This document shows positions 1-8,867 of a stretch of 64,000 nt of DNA, in pieces; position 1 is the stretch's first letter; each line of letters starts with the position of its first letter. Origin of the DNA: Nitrospinota bacterium (lineage in GTDB: Bacteria > UBA8248); NCBI GenBank assembly GCA_029937135.1, contig JAPYQX010000001.1, positions 23,445 to 87,444 of the forward strand, given 5' to 3'. The position numbers and the translations under genes are program-made. A model generated the notes under the pieces. The model searched no databases. It was given only the letters and a program-made list of their open reading frames with translations, and was not told the DNA's origin.

Positions 1-746
1 AAGAGATCGAACTCATCGCGGAGGCCTCGGGGGGGTGGGGGGCGGAGGGCCGTCCGGGGCTCCGGCTGGTCACGCTCTCCCCCGAGCTCGAAGGCGCTCC
101 CGAGGCGGTCCGCTGGCTCGGGGAGCGCGGCGTCCTGGCCGCGATGGGGCACACGGCGGCTTCGGACCATAGGGTGGAGGCGTTCATATCCGCTGGAGGA
201 GCGTTCGCGGTCCATGCCTATAACCGCTACGGCTCGCCCGGAGATGCCGATTCTCCGGAGGGGAGCCCTCCCGATCACCGCTCCCCGGGGCCGATGGCGG
301 CCGTGGGTTCTGACCCCGGGCTAATGGCGGGCATCATCGCGGATGGCGTCCACGTACACCCAAAAGTAGTTTCCGAATTTATCCAGATAAAAGGCTGGTT
401 CCGGACGGTTCTCACTTCCGACCTTGTGTCCGGCGGCGGGCTTTCAGGGAGTGAAAATACACAAGCTTCCAGGTTCGCCGTTAAGCATGAAGGTATTTTG
501 ACCGGAAGCCGCTTATCCGTCGGGGAGATGATCCCGCTGATTAAAAAATGGTGCCCGTTGGACGATAGCCGTATCCTGGCGCTCGCCACCTGGAACCCTG
601 CGAGGCTTCTTGGGGCGCCGGGGGAAATAGGCTGCCTGCGCCCGGGCGCGAGGGCGGATATCTGCTTCCTCGACCCGGGATCCCTGGAGGTATCAAGAGT
701 GATTGCTGGCGGCGAATGGGTTTCCGGCTCCCCGCCCCGGGGGTGA
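1..746 (+). CDS. nagA: N-acetylglucosamine-6-phosphate deacetylase, C-terminal part (5' end outside window)
   Basis: Only about 248 C-terminal residues are in the window; the open frame runs in from the left edge (codons in phase with base 3). The family removes the acetyl group from GlcNAc-6-P in the cytoplasm, feeding amino-sugar and peptidoglycan recycling. Visible family marks are a VTLSPE strand, a GHTAA metal-site motif, the IIADGVHVHP segment, an LTSD segment at the place of the catalytic Asp, and the closing GCLRPGARAD strand typical of amidohydrolases. The usual NagA HLFNAM segment is diverged here to HAYNRYGS. The role fits anmK and the lytic transglycosylase further along, although they are on the other strand and are not an operon with this gene. 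Confidence 0.85.
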   Translation, partial: EIELIAEASGGWGAEGRPGLRLVTLSPELEGAPEAVRWLGERGVLAAMGHTAASDHRVEAFISAGGAFAVHAYNRYGSPGDADSPEGSPPDHRSPGPMAAVGSDPGLMAGIIADGVHVHPKVVSEFIQIKGWFRTVLTSDLVSGGGLSGSENTQASRFAVKHEGILTGSRLSVGEMIPLIKKWCPLDDSRILALATWNPARLLGAPGEIGCLRPGARADICFLDPGSLEVSRVIAGGEWVSGSPPRG

Positions 747-831
747 TTTGAAAAGAACTTTCATGTAAATTTACGGGAGAGGCTCCTCTCTCGTCCGTCT
801 GTCCAGGAATTTTTCTCTGACTAGGCGTGTC

Positions 832-2424
832 ATGTTCGACTTCCTTTTTCGCAATGCGCTTGTATATGACGGAAGCGGCGCGGATCCCTATGTCGGGGAT
901 TTGGCGGTCGAAGGGGAAATCATCGCCGAGATCGCTCCGGTGGGCGCTCAAAACGCCCGCTGGGTTATCGACGCCGAGGGTTTGGCCCTCACCCCCGGTT
1001 TTATCGATATCCACGGCCACTCCGATTATTACCTCTTGATGAACCCCACGGCCGAGGCCAAGGTTCGCCAGGGAGTGACGACCGATGTCGGCGGGAATTG
1101 CGGTTATTCCGCCGCCCCTATCGGCGGGATGGAGCTCGAGGAGCGCCGCTCGTATTACCGCGAGCAGTTCGGTTTGGAGATTCCCTTTTCGCGCCTTGAT
1201 GAGTACCTCCGCCATGTCGAGGACATTGGCGTGTCGGTGAACTACGCCCCCCTTATCGGCCACAACACTCTCCGCGCCACCGTGATGGGAGGAAGTGATC
1301 GGCCCGCGGGGCCGGACGACCTCGCCCGGATGGATCGTCTGGTTGATGAGGGAATGCGGGCGGGCGCTTTCGGTCTTTCAACCGGCCTGGTTTATGCCCC
1401 GGCCTGTTTCGCTGATCGCTCGGAGTTGACGGCTCTATCCAGAACCGCCTCGCGGCATGGCGGTTTGCTCGCTACCCATATGAGGAGCGAGGGCGCCGGG
1501 CTTTTGGAGTCGATCGAGGAAGTTATCGAAATCGCCCGGAACGCCGCGCTTCCCCTTCAAATCAGCCACCTGAAAACCGCGGGAGAGAAAAACTGGGATA
1601 AACTGGACGCGGCATTCGCGTTGATCGAAGGGGCGAGGTCGTCGGGTCAGGACGTTACCTGCGACCGATATCCTTATATAGCGTCGAATACCCATCTGAG
1701 TGCCCTGCTGCCCGATTGGGTCCATAATGGCCAGTTGGATGAGAAATTGGCCCGGCTGCGCGAGCCCGCTAGCAGAAACCGGATTCGCGGCGAATTGATG
1801 GAAACTTATCCGGGCGCGGATTATTGGGATCGCGTTTTGATCAGCCGGGTCCTTACGGAGGAAAACAGTTTTTGCGAGGGGCTCACCGTGGCGGGGCTCG
1901 CGGAAAAAAGAGGGGTCGATTCACCGGAAGCGATGATGGATCTCCTTGCCGAAGAAAAGCTGTCCGTTGAAATCCTCATCTTCATGATGAACGAGGAAAA
2001 CATGCGCCGGGTCATGGAAAAACCCTATGTGATGGTCGGCTCGGATTCCGCCGCTTTAACTCATGAGCCTCCCCTGGGGTCGGGGAGACCCCACCCGAGG
2101 AATTTCGGGACGTTCCCGGCGGTGCTGGGAAATCTGGCGAGAGACGAAGGGCTGTTTTCTTTTTCCGAAGCGATACGAAAGATGACCTCCGCTCCCTGTG
2201 ATCGGCTGGGTATAAACAATCGCGGAAGATTGGCGGCCGGGATGAAAGCCGATCTTGTTCTTTTGGACCCCGAGCGGATTCTGGATACGGCGACTTATGA
2301 TAAGCCTGTTTCCTACCCCGCCGGAATACGGATGGTTCTCGTGAACGGTGAAGCTGTAGTCGAAGACGGAGAGCACACAGGAGCCCGCCCCGGCCGGGCG
2401 CTCCGCAAATGGGATTCAAGATAA
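832..2424 (+). CDS. N-acyl-D-amino-acid deacylase / D-aminoacylase family amidohydrolase
   Basis: A 530-residue metal-dependent amidohydrolase. Family members hydrolyse N-acyl-D-amino acids or related amides in the cytoplasm. Motifs in order: the N-terminal beta-sandwich with PGFIDIHGHSD (HxH metal ligands, about residues 58-63), GGNCGYS with the D-aminoacylase Cys ligand, LATHMRSEG and QISHLKTAG with the two metal-binding His, MVGSDSA with the catalytic Asp, and a C-terminal GMKADLVLLDP strand closing the sandwich. Length is close to the family norm (about 480-530). The stop codon TAA shares bases with the ATG of the next gene (TAATG), suggesting translational coupling. Substrate stereochemistry is inferred from family similarity only; dihydropyrimidinase-like relatives are the alternative. 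Confidence 0.88.
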   Translation: MFDFLFRNALVYDGSGADPYVGDLAVEGEIIAEIAPVGAQNARWVIDAEGLALTPGFIDIHGHSDYYLLMNPTAEAKVRQGVTTDVGGNCGYSAAPIGGMELEERRSYYREQFGLEIPFSRLDEYLRHVEDIGVSVNYAPLIGHNTLRATVMGGSDRPAGPDDLARMDRLVDEGMRAGAFGLSTGLVYAPACFADRSELTALSRTASRHGGLLATHMRSEGAGLLESIEEVIEIARNAALPLQISHLKTAGEKNWDKLDAAFALIEGARSSGQDVTCDRYPYIASNTHLSALLPDWVHNGQLDEKLARLREPASRNRIRGELMETYPGADYWDRVLISRVLTEENSFCEGLTVAGLAEKRGVDSPEAMMDLLAEEKLSVEILIFMMNEENMRRVMEKPYVMVGSDSAALTHEPPLGSGRPHPRNFGTFPAVLGNLARDEGLFSFSEAIRKMTSAPCDRLGINNRGRLAAGMKADLVLLDPERILDTATYDKPVSYPAGIRMVLVNGEAVVEDGEHTGARPGRALRKWDSR

Positions 2425-5400
2425 TGGGCCTCTATTCCTCCCTGTCCCTGGTTGGCGCGATGGCGGTTAGTGCGCTCATCGCCATCTGGCTGTTCTACAA
2501 GCGCTCGCACAGGGATGATTTTCCCGAGGAAACCTGGGACCCCTACTTTGACAAAAATCAGATCGGCGGTGGGGAAAATCCCGAAAGAGAGATCGAAGAT
2601 ATCTCCGGAAGGGGGGCCGGGGATGCCGCCGCGCCAGGTCTTGAACCGGCATCTGAAAATCCGCCCGTCCCGGCCTCCAATGCGCTGGAGGATCGAATTC
2701 GGGGACTCAGGGATGAGATGTCTTCTCCGGGAGAGGACACCGACGAAGTATATGAATTCGGAGACAGCAAGAACCCCGTTCCCGAATTTGATCTCGGTCT
2801 CGACGATCAGGTGGAACAGATTGGCGGCGGCCCTGTTTCTCCCGAAAAACCCGATACAGACCGCGAAACGGCTGATCTCGCCTACGCCGCGGGTGAGGCG
2901 GAGGACGATTTCTCCGTTCCTGGAAGCCCGATTGAAACGCCCGCTCATCCACAGGGCGTATCGTCCGGTTTTGGCGGCCCGGAGGATTTTGAACCTGATT
3001 TGAATGAAAAAGCCGCCGCCTCTTCTCCGGGCGTCCCGTGGTGGGAGGGGCTTCCCGCCGCCAAGGAAGTTGTTTTCCAGAGAGGTGTGGCGGAACTGAT
3101 GGGGATGACCGTCATCGATCCCCCGGGGCGGGCCGAGGCGGGTCCCGGCGAAGCCTCTACACTCGAAGCATCGACTCTTGAAGCATCGCCTCCCGAAACA
3201 TCGGCTCTCGAAGCCTCGGAGACCTTCAATATGCCCGGCGATATGGCGGCGGATTCAATTCCCCCGGAAGGAGTGGATGAAGCCGAGGAGCCGCCCGCCC
3301 CGGAATTCGCCGGAGCGCCGCCCTTCGGGGAGGAAGATTCGGAGACGCCGCGTTCCTTTGAGGAAGAAGCTTTCGAGGAAGATGAATCCCCCGTCCCGGC
3401 GCCCGCTCCGGAGGAGCAGCCCCCCGGCGAGCCGGTTTCTATATCGGACGAATCCGTGCCCACCCAAGAAATCCCGGCTGTGGATGAAGGTGATGAGTCG
3501 TCCTTTACCCTTGATTCCTTGTCGTTCGGTGACGAGCCGGACGAGGCTCCCGTGATGTACGAGGCCGAAAGCGCCACCAACCGGGCGGAAGACGGCGGAT
3601 TCGCCGAACCGGGCGTCGATCAAGAAGACGTGGCCGGAGAGGGGCTTGCCCCGAAGGAGCCCGCTTTTGAGGAATCATCGGAGCAGGTTTCGTTAACCAG
3701 CGAGCCAGTCCCGGAAGAGCCGGTCGGTGCTCCCGAAAACCTCAGTGAATCTCCCTCCCCCGGCGAATCCGCTTCCACCCAAGAAATCCCGGCTGTGGAT
3801 GAGGGTGATGGGTCGTCCTTTACCCTTGATTCCTTGTCGTTCGGTGACGAGCCGGACGAGGCTCCCGTGATGTACGAGGCCGAAAGCGCGCCCGCCCCTG
3901 TGGGAGAGGAGGAAATTTCGCTTTCGTCTCCCTCGGACAGCGAATCCTCCGAAGCGATTGGTAACTTTCTCGCGGAGACTGAACCGCCTCCCTCCGCTCC
4001 GGGCGCTCCGGGCGCGGAGAGCGATTTCGTGGACGATGAGATTGAACCTGCTCAGGAGACCGTAACCGAAGGGGAAATTTCTCCCGAACCGGAAGATGAA
4101 AGTTTCTCGAGTTTGGGAGAGTCCGAGGAAAAGCCCATGGCTTTCGATCTTGCCGCCGAGGGGTCGGAGTTCATCGATTCCGATGAATCGGCGCAAGAGC
4201 TGCCCACCGATCTTGGAGACGAAAAATTCGCATCTCATGAACCGGAGGAATTTTCCGCGGCATCCACCGGGCCGGTGGAGCCCGCCGGGCTTGGGGCGGA
4301 GGAAAGCGCTCCCGGCGATGAGCTGGAAAAAATTTCCAAAGACTCCGCCGAGGCAATCCTCGATCCCGAAGAGCTTGAGGAAGAGACGGAGCCTGAAGAA
4401 GAGCCCGCCGGCGCCGGCAGCGAACCCGTTCAAACAGAAGAAGCATCAACGGGGGCGGTTCTCGATCCGATGGAGATGGAAGAGGAGCCTCCTGAACGGG
4501 CAATTGATTCGGAATCGTTCGAGGCCGAACCCGCGCCTCACTCTTTCGTCCAGCCGGATGACGCCCTGCCCGCCGCCGAACCGGAGGGACCTGCCCCGGA
4601 GGGACCTGTATCTGAGGAGCCCGAACCGCCGGAGCCCGTTTCGGGAGGATATGTCCCGGAGGAGTCTCTTGATGTTTTCTCCGTTCTGGAGCAGGAGCGC
4701 TCCGAAACCCCGGAGAGCATGCCGCAGGAATCGATTGGAAACGCGGCTCTTTTTGAGGATTTCGGCGATGAGAGGGCCGAGCCGCCGGAACCCCACGCCG
4801 CCGGGTGGGGCGGCGATCCTGCCGGGGCTGGAGGCGATTCCGAAGATGCTTCCCGGAGAGAATTTGACTCGGAGGAAATCCCGGCCCAATCCGAAGAAGT
4901 CGAAGCAGAGCCCCCCCGGGAAGGAAAAATTCCTGCCGAGGAAGCGCTGGAACCAGCCATTTCTCCCCGGCCGGCCCCGCCTTCACTGCCGGCCATTACT
5001 CCCTTAACGGGTGGGTCGATGCCCGAAATTGTGCGGAATTTTATCGCCAATTATTGTCCTGACGATCTTCTGTTGATTGAAGAGGAGTGGGATACCCTTC
5101 CTGGTGGTATTGATAAAGTCGCCGCTTCCGCCTGGAAAGATATACAGGAGCGTCTGGAAGCGCGCCAGGAAGTTGATGAGGCGGAATTTCTCCGAATCGG
5201 CCTCCTTGAATATTTGATGGGCGATCATGATGCCGCCTTGGCTCATCTGAAAGAGTCGCTTCGGCGGGCTAAGCGCATGGGCCCGGTTTTAAATGCTCTT
5301 GGCGCGACCAGCTTTGCACGGGGGAAAATCGACCCGGCGATTTCTTATTGCCGGGAAGCGGTCCGGGAGGCGGGGCCGGACATGAAAATGCTGGTTGCCA

Positions 5401-6164
5401 TCAACCGGAATCTGGGGGTTCTCTACCAAACCAAGGGCGAGTTCGGGCGCGCGGCCGAGGCGATTGCCTCGGCTATCAAGTTCGTGAGGTCCGAGGGAAG
5501 CCCCGGGATGTTGGCGAACCTTCATCTCCGGGCGGGGCAGTTGTTCCGGAAACTCGGGGACGCCGAAGCCGCCAGGCATCATCTTTCCGAGTCGGCGCAT
5601 TTGTTCCTTCGTGCGGGCGACGATGCCGCGCGAATCAGGTCGCTTGTGGCGCTCGCCGCCGCGCAGACGAGATTAAACGAAATTGACGAGGCGCTCAAGA
5701 ATCTGAACGAAGCGGCCTTGATGTGCCGAAGGGCGGGGGACAAAAACGGAGAGGCCCTGGTCATGGGGCAGATGGGAATCGCCTACTCCGCCCAGGAGCA
5801 ATATACCAGGGCGCTTGAATTTTATGAGAATGCCATTTCCCTCAACCGAGAGCTTGAAAATCGCAAGGGGGAAGGGGCCAACCTCAGCAACATTGGGAAC
5901 ATTCATTATTTCAGGGGCGATTTCGACGAGGCGCTTTCCGCCTACGACGAGGCGCTCGTGATTAATATCGAGCAGGATCATCTCATCGGGCAAGCCACGA
6001 TTATGGGGAACCTGGGAAGAATTTATCTCGAGCAAGGGAGGGTGGAAGAGGCGATCGCGCGGCTGAAAGAATCGCTGGAAATATTCAAGCCCTTTGCCGC
6101 TGATAGCCAGATGGAAAATATACGGGAAATGCTGGCCGAGGCGGCCCGCACCCGGGATCAATAA
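2424..6164 (+). CDS. Large membrane-anchored protein with acidic low-complexity region and C-terminal TPR array
   Basis: About 1246 residues. I place the start at the ATG at 2424, which overlaps the preceding TAA; an ATG at 2409 is the alternative. Residues about 2-23 form one hydrophobic helix followed by KRSHRD, so the bulk should be cytoplasmic. Residues about 30-860 are low-complexity, rich in Glu, Pro, Ser and Ala and very acidic, with an exact-length 115-bp internal duplication. Residues about 915-1240 hold roughly eight tetratricopeptide repeats (for example GNIHYFRGDFDEALSAYDEAL). The architecture (membrane anchor, acidic spacer, TPR) recalls polar scaffold proteins such as FimV, but there is no LysM domain and I do not recognise a specific family. 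A scaffold or recruitment role is inference. Confidence 0.85.
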   Translation: MGLYSSLSLVGAMAVSALIAIWLFYKRSHRDDFPEETWDPYFDKNQIGGGENPEREIEDISGRGAGDAAAPGLEPASENPPVPASNALEDRIRGLRDEMSSPGEDTDEVYEFGDSKNPVPEFDLGLDDQVEQIGGGPVSPEKPDTDRETADLAYAAGEAEDDFSVPGSPIETPAHPQGVSSGFGGPEDFEPDLNEKAAASSPGVPWWEGLPAAKEVVFQRGVAELMGMTVIDPPGRAEAGPGEASTLEASTLEASPPETSALEASETFNMPGDMAADSIPPEGVDEAEEPPAPEFAGAPPFGEEDSETPRSFEEEAFEEDESPVPAPAPEEQPPGEPVSISDESVPTQEIPAVDEGDESSFTLDSLSFGDEPDEAPVMYEAESATNRAEDGGFAEPGVDQEDVAGEGLAPKEPAFEESSEQVSLTSEPVPEEPVGAPENLSESPSPGESASTQEIPAVDEGDGSSFTLDSLSFGDEPDEAPVMYEAESAPAPVGEEEISLSSPSDSESSEAIGNFLAETEPPPSAPGAPGAESDFVDDEIEPAQETVTEGEISPEPEDESFSSLGESEEKPMAFDLAAEGSEFIDSDESAQELPTDLGDEKFASHEPEEFSAASTGPVEPAGLGAEESAPGDELEKISKDSAEAILDPEELEEETEPEEEPAGAGSEPVQTEEASTGAVLDPMEMEEEPPERAIDSESFEAEPAPHSFVQPDDALPAAEPEGPAPEGPVSEEPEPPEPVSGGYVPEESLDVFSVLEQERSETPESMPQESIGNAALFEDFGDERAEPPEPHAAGWGGDPAGAGGDSEDASRREFDSEEIPAQSEEVEAEPPREGKIPAEEALEPAISPRPAPPSLPAITPLTGGSMPEIVRNFIANYCPDDLLLIEEEWDTLPGGIDKVAASAWKDIQERLEARQEVDEAEFLRIGLLEYLMGDHDAALAHLKESLRRAKRMGPVLNALGATSFARGKIDPAISYCREAVREAGPDMKMLVAINRNLGVLYQTKGEFGRAAEAIASAIKFVRSEGSPGMLANLHLRAGQLFRKLGDAEAARHHLSESAHLFLRAGDDAARIRSLVALAAAQTRLNEIDEALKNLNEAALMCRRAGDKNGEALVMGQMGIAYSAQEQYTRALEFYENAISLNRELENRKGEGANLSNIGNIHYFRGDFDEALSAYDEALVINIEQDHLIGQATIMGNLGRIYLEQGRVEEAIARLKESLEIFKPFAADSQMENIREMLAEAARTRDQ
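3460..3889 (+). repeat. 115-bp direct duplication inside the acidic TPR protein gene
   Basis: Two copies, 3460-3574 and 3775-3889, are 200 bp apart and equal in length, and I count two base differences. Each encodes a 38-residue block containing TQEIPAVDEGD and LDSLSFGDEPDEAPVMYEAE. The offset (315 bp) is a multiple of three, so the frame is kept. The near-identity at DNA level within otherwise diverged acidic sequence indicates a recent duplication. Confidence 0.95.
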
Positions 6165-6207
6165 TTGGCCGTTTGAAATTTTTCGCGGTTTGCCCCGTTG
6201 GTTTTAT

Positions 6208-6718
6208 CTAACCTCCCACGAGAACATCGGTCTCGCGGAGTTTCCTGGAAAGCTCTTTCGCCAAATGAGTAGCGATCTTGAAGCCCAGCGAGGGCAGGGT
6301 GTCGGCCAAAATGTCGCGTTCTATCGAAAAAAGCAATGTTTCCCTGGCGGCCTCCGCAGTGGCGACACGGGGCGCTTCCTCGAGAATCGCCATCTCCCCG
6401 AAACAATCTCCTTGTTTAAGTCTCGAAAGTTCGGTTATGCCGCGCCGTATGATCACCTCTCCATAAACGATCACGTAAAAACAATTTCCCAAGTCGCCCT
6501 GGTCGAATATCGTTTGGCCGGGCTCGTACGATCTGCGTCCGCAGAGTTTCAATATCCAGGTAATTTCCCTCTCGTCCATCACGGAGAAAAAAATCGTAAT
6601 TCTCCCGGAGCTTGGCAATGAGTTCGGTGACCGGGGATATTCCTTCGCGCGTCAATTGAAAACCTCGTTCTTTCTGCGGGACATCGCCCGAGTTGTAGTT
6701 CGTTTTCTCCTTGCTCAT
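6208..6718 (-). pseudogene. Cyclic-nucleotide-binding domain protein, frameshifted at a T7 run
   Basis: The gene begins at the ATG at 6718 (GGAGGAG upstream) and reads MSKEKTNYN through to LRENYDFF. It then must shift frame at a run of seven T (minus strand, near 6586-6592) to continue as SVMDEREITWILKLCGRR and the cNMP-binding barrel (FDQGD, FYVIVYGEV, FGEMAILEE). Removing one T restores a single frame ending at 6208. The neighbouring paralogue aligns across the join (FFSEM.GMEV..FLKLC), which supports it. The C-terminal LAKELSRKLRE is a short helix; no output domain is visible. The gene may be a pseudogene, or the run may be a sequencing error or a phase-variable site. If translated from an internal TTG at 6618, the barrel alone would be made. 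Confidence 0.7.
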
Positions 6719-6844
6719 GACTCCTCCCCCTCCGTGCCCGTTTCAGGCAAGAGCTGACGTATGAAATATAAATTAAAAAGAAGGAACTTTCATGACTTTT
6801 CGTGTAAGCGGGGTCACTTTTAGCGAGGGTTGGGGTTGGAGAAA

Positions 6845-7432
6845 TTACAGTTTTTTGACTTTTTCTTTTATGACGTTGAGTTGTCTTTGCATCAACTTGA
6901 TGGTTTCGTTCGAATCGCGGAGCTTTTCGGAAAGTTGGCGTGCGATGCTCGCTATGACCTTGTTGCCAAAAGTCGGCATTTTGGAATAGAGAATCGTCTT
7001 TGAAATGGAAAAAGGAAGGAGGGTTCCGAAGCCATCGCGGACGCCGTACGCCTCGCATCGTCGAGCAGGGCCATTTCACCAAAGACCATTCCGGGTCTCA
7101 TTCGGGCGACCTCCTTGTCTCCGACGGTGATAATGATCTCGCCCGAAACAACCAGGTAAAATTCATTTCCGTGTTCGCCTTCCTTGAAAACCCTGCTCCC
7201 GGAATTGAAATTTTCCCTTTTGCAAAGTTTCAGGAATTGGCCCACCTCCATCCCCTCCATCTCGGAGAAGAAGGGGGTAGTTTTTCTAAAGTTTTTGAAT
7301 CAGGTTCAGCAGCGCTTTCGGAATGGATTTTTCGAACTTGATTCTCTGAGCCATGAGGTTCGGAGCCGCGGGAGCCGCCGGAGTCACCGGGGCACCGGGT
7401 TTGGGATTTCCTTTTCCAGCGGGCATGTTCAT
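6845..7432 (-). pseudogene. Second cyclic-nucleotide-binding domain protein, two frameshifts
   Basis: Reconstructed from three frames. The first, from the ATG at 7432, is MNMPAGKGN through KALLNLIQ. It ends at a stop just after an A5 run near 7290, where dropping one A joins it to FRKTTPFFSEMEGMEVGQF and the cNMP barrel (FKEGEHGNEFYLVVSGE, FGEMALLDDARRTAS). The second break is at a T5 run (minus strand, near 7005-7010). Adding one T joins the barrel to SISKTILYSKMPTFGNKV and a helical tail ending in IKEKVKKL at 6845. The three pieces align to the adjacent gene, so they are one ancestral gene. Two indels argue for real decay unless the assembly is poor in homopolymers. The DNA here and upstream to 7633 is unusually AT-rich for the window; that upstream gap shows no gene. 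Confidence 0.65.
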
Positions 7433-7633
7433 TACTCTTCGCTCCCCGAGAGATGAATGCGGGTTTGAAGGAAGCACGAAAAAATCATTTCGCCTGCTCC
7501 GCTGGTATCGTTAAAATCCAGTTACTTCGCGTTCAATCCACATCAGCCTGAAAGATATACCTTAAAAAAAGGATGGTACAACTATTAGAATTTTAATAGT
7601 TACGAATAAACAAACAAGAAATTCGAATTTCTA

Positions 7634-8809
7634 CTAGGTTAGGGCATATTTTTCGGTAATTCCCGCGAGAATGACGGCGGACATGCGAAGTTCCTCCACC
7701 TCGACATATTCGTCGGGACCGTGCGCTTGCCCGATGTTTCCGGGCCCGAGTAGAAAACATTGAGAGTTTCCGGTGCGCGCGGCGGCGAGACCGGCGTCCG
7801 TGTAGTAGCTGACGCCGGCCGGCCGGGGCGGGGCGCCGGTGATTCCGGCGATGGCCTCACTGATGATTTTCCCTCCCGATCCCCGGAGGTCGGAGAGGAC
7901 AGGGGGCCTATCGACCGAAAGGGTCCGGAGCGTGGCCGAGGCGCCCGGAACGTCCTTGCAAGCCTCCTCGGCCGCATCCAACAAAAAGGCGCTCACTTCG
8001 GGGATGGACAACGGCGGGATAAACCGGACATCCACCTCGATGCGGCAGCTGTCGGGGACGATATTGATTTTGCTTCCGCCCCGGATAACGCTCGTAACGA
8101 TGGTGGTTTTTCCCAGTAAATCGTGGGTGGTATCCATCGAGGTGGCTAACTCCTCGAGTTGGACGAGGGTTCTCGCCGCCGCCTGAATAGCGTTCGCGCC
8201 TAATTGGGGGGTGGCGGCGTGGGCGCTGCGTCCGGAGAAGAGCAACTCGAACCACATCGCGCCCTTTTGTGCTGTTTTCAGCTCAAGGCCCGTGGGCTCA
8301 CAGGAAATGACGACATCCTCCTTCGTGATTCGCCCGATATCCACCGCCTTCGACACCCCTTGCATCCACTGGCATTCCTCGTCCACCACAAGGCAGGTTC
8401 TAATCGGCCGCCGGAGCTTCGCCCCCCGGTCAAGTCTCGCTTTCAGGGATTTAACGGCGATCAGGGCGGCGGCCAGGCCGCCTTTCATATCGCATGCGCC
8501 GCGTCCCCACAGCTTCCCCCCGGAGACCTCCGCTGAAAACGGATCGCGCGTCCAGCCTTCCCCGGCGGGAACGGTGTCCATGTGATTCAGGAAAACGAGT
8601 GCCGGGGCGGTTGAAGACGCGCTTAATTCGGCGGTGATATTCTGGCGCCCGTCGATGACCTCATCGCGCTGGACATCGAGGCCCAGCCCCCGAAGGAAAG
8701 CTTCGGTGCGCTCCATCATATCGGCTTCGGTTCCGCCGGGGTTCTCGCTCCGGAGCCGCACGAGTTCGCGGGTCAGCGAAACGGTCTCGTCAATTAGCTT
8801 GCTGTCCAT
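7634..8809 (-). CDS. M20 family metallopeptidase (ArgE/DapE-like deacylase)
   Basis: About 391 residues from the ATG at 8809, which has a good GGAGGA eight bases upstream; an in-frame ATG at 8830 lacks this. Di-zinc amidohydrolase of the cytoplasm. Metal and catalytic motifs in order: LNHMDTVP (His and bridging-side Asp), GRGACDMKGG (bridging Asp), VVDEECQ (Glu pair), VISCEPTGL, and a late IGQAHGPDEY His. A lid/dimerisation domain lies between, with SAHAATPQLGANAI. The family includes acetylornithine deacetylase, succinyl-diaminopimelate desuccinylase and carboxypeptidases, and I cannot choose among them. It lies downstream of anmK in the same direction. Confidence 0.85.
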   Translation of the reverse strand: MDSKLIDETVSLTRELVRLRSENPGGTEADMMERTEAFLRGLGLDVQRDEVIDGRQNITAELSASSTAPALVFLNHMDTVPAGEGWTRDPFSAEVSGGKLWGRGACDMKGGLAAALIAVKSLKARLDRGAKLRRPIRTCLVVDEECQWMQGVSKAVDIGRITKEDVVISCEPTGLELKTAQKGAMWFELLFSGRSAHAATPQLGANAIQAAARTLVQLEELATSMDTTHDLLGKTTIVTSVIRGGSKINIVPDSCRIEVDVRFIPPLSIPEVSAFLLDAAEEACKDVPGASATLRTLSVDRPPVLSDLRGSGGKIISEAIAGITGAPPRPAGVSYYTDAGLAAARTGNSQCFLLGPGNIGQAHGPDEYVEVEELRMSAVILAGITEKYALT

Positions 8810-8867
8810 CGCGTCCTCCGGTGGAAACATCCGCGCCTGTCCGCCGCGAAAGCGTTTTATGTCTTTT

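Noticed and set aside
7286..7477. Independent 63-residue Pro/Ala-rich protein
   Set aside because: Its end aligns with the start of the neighbouring cNMP gene once one A is removed from an A5 run, so it is the N-terminus of that gene.
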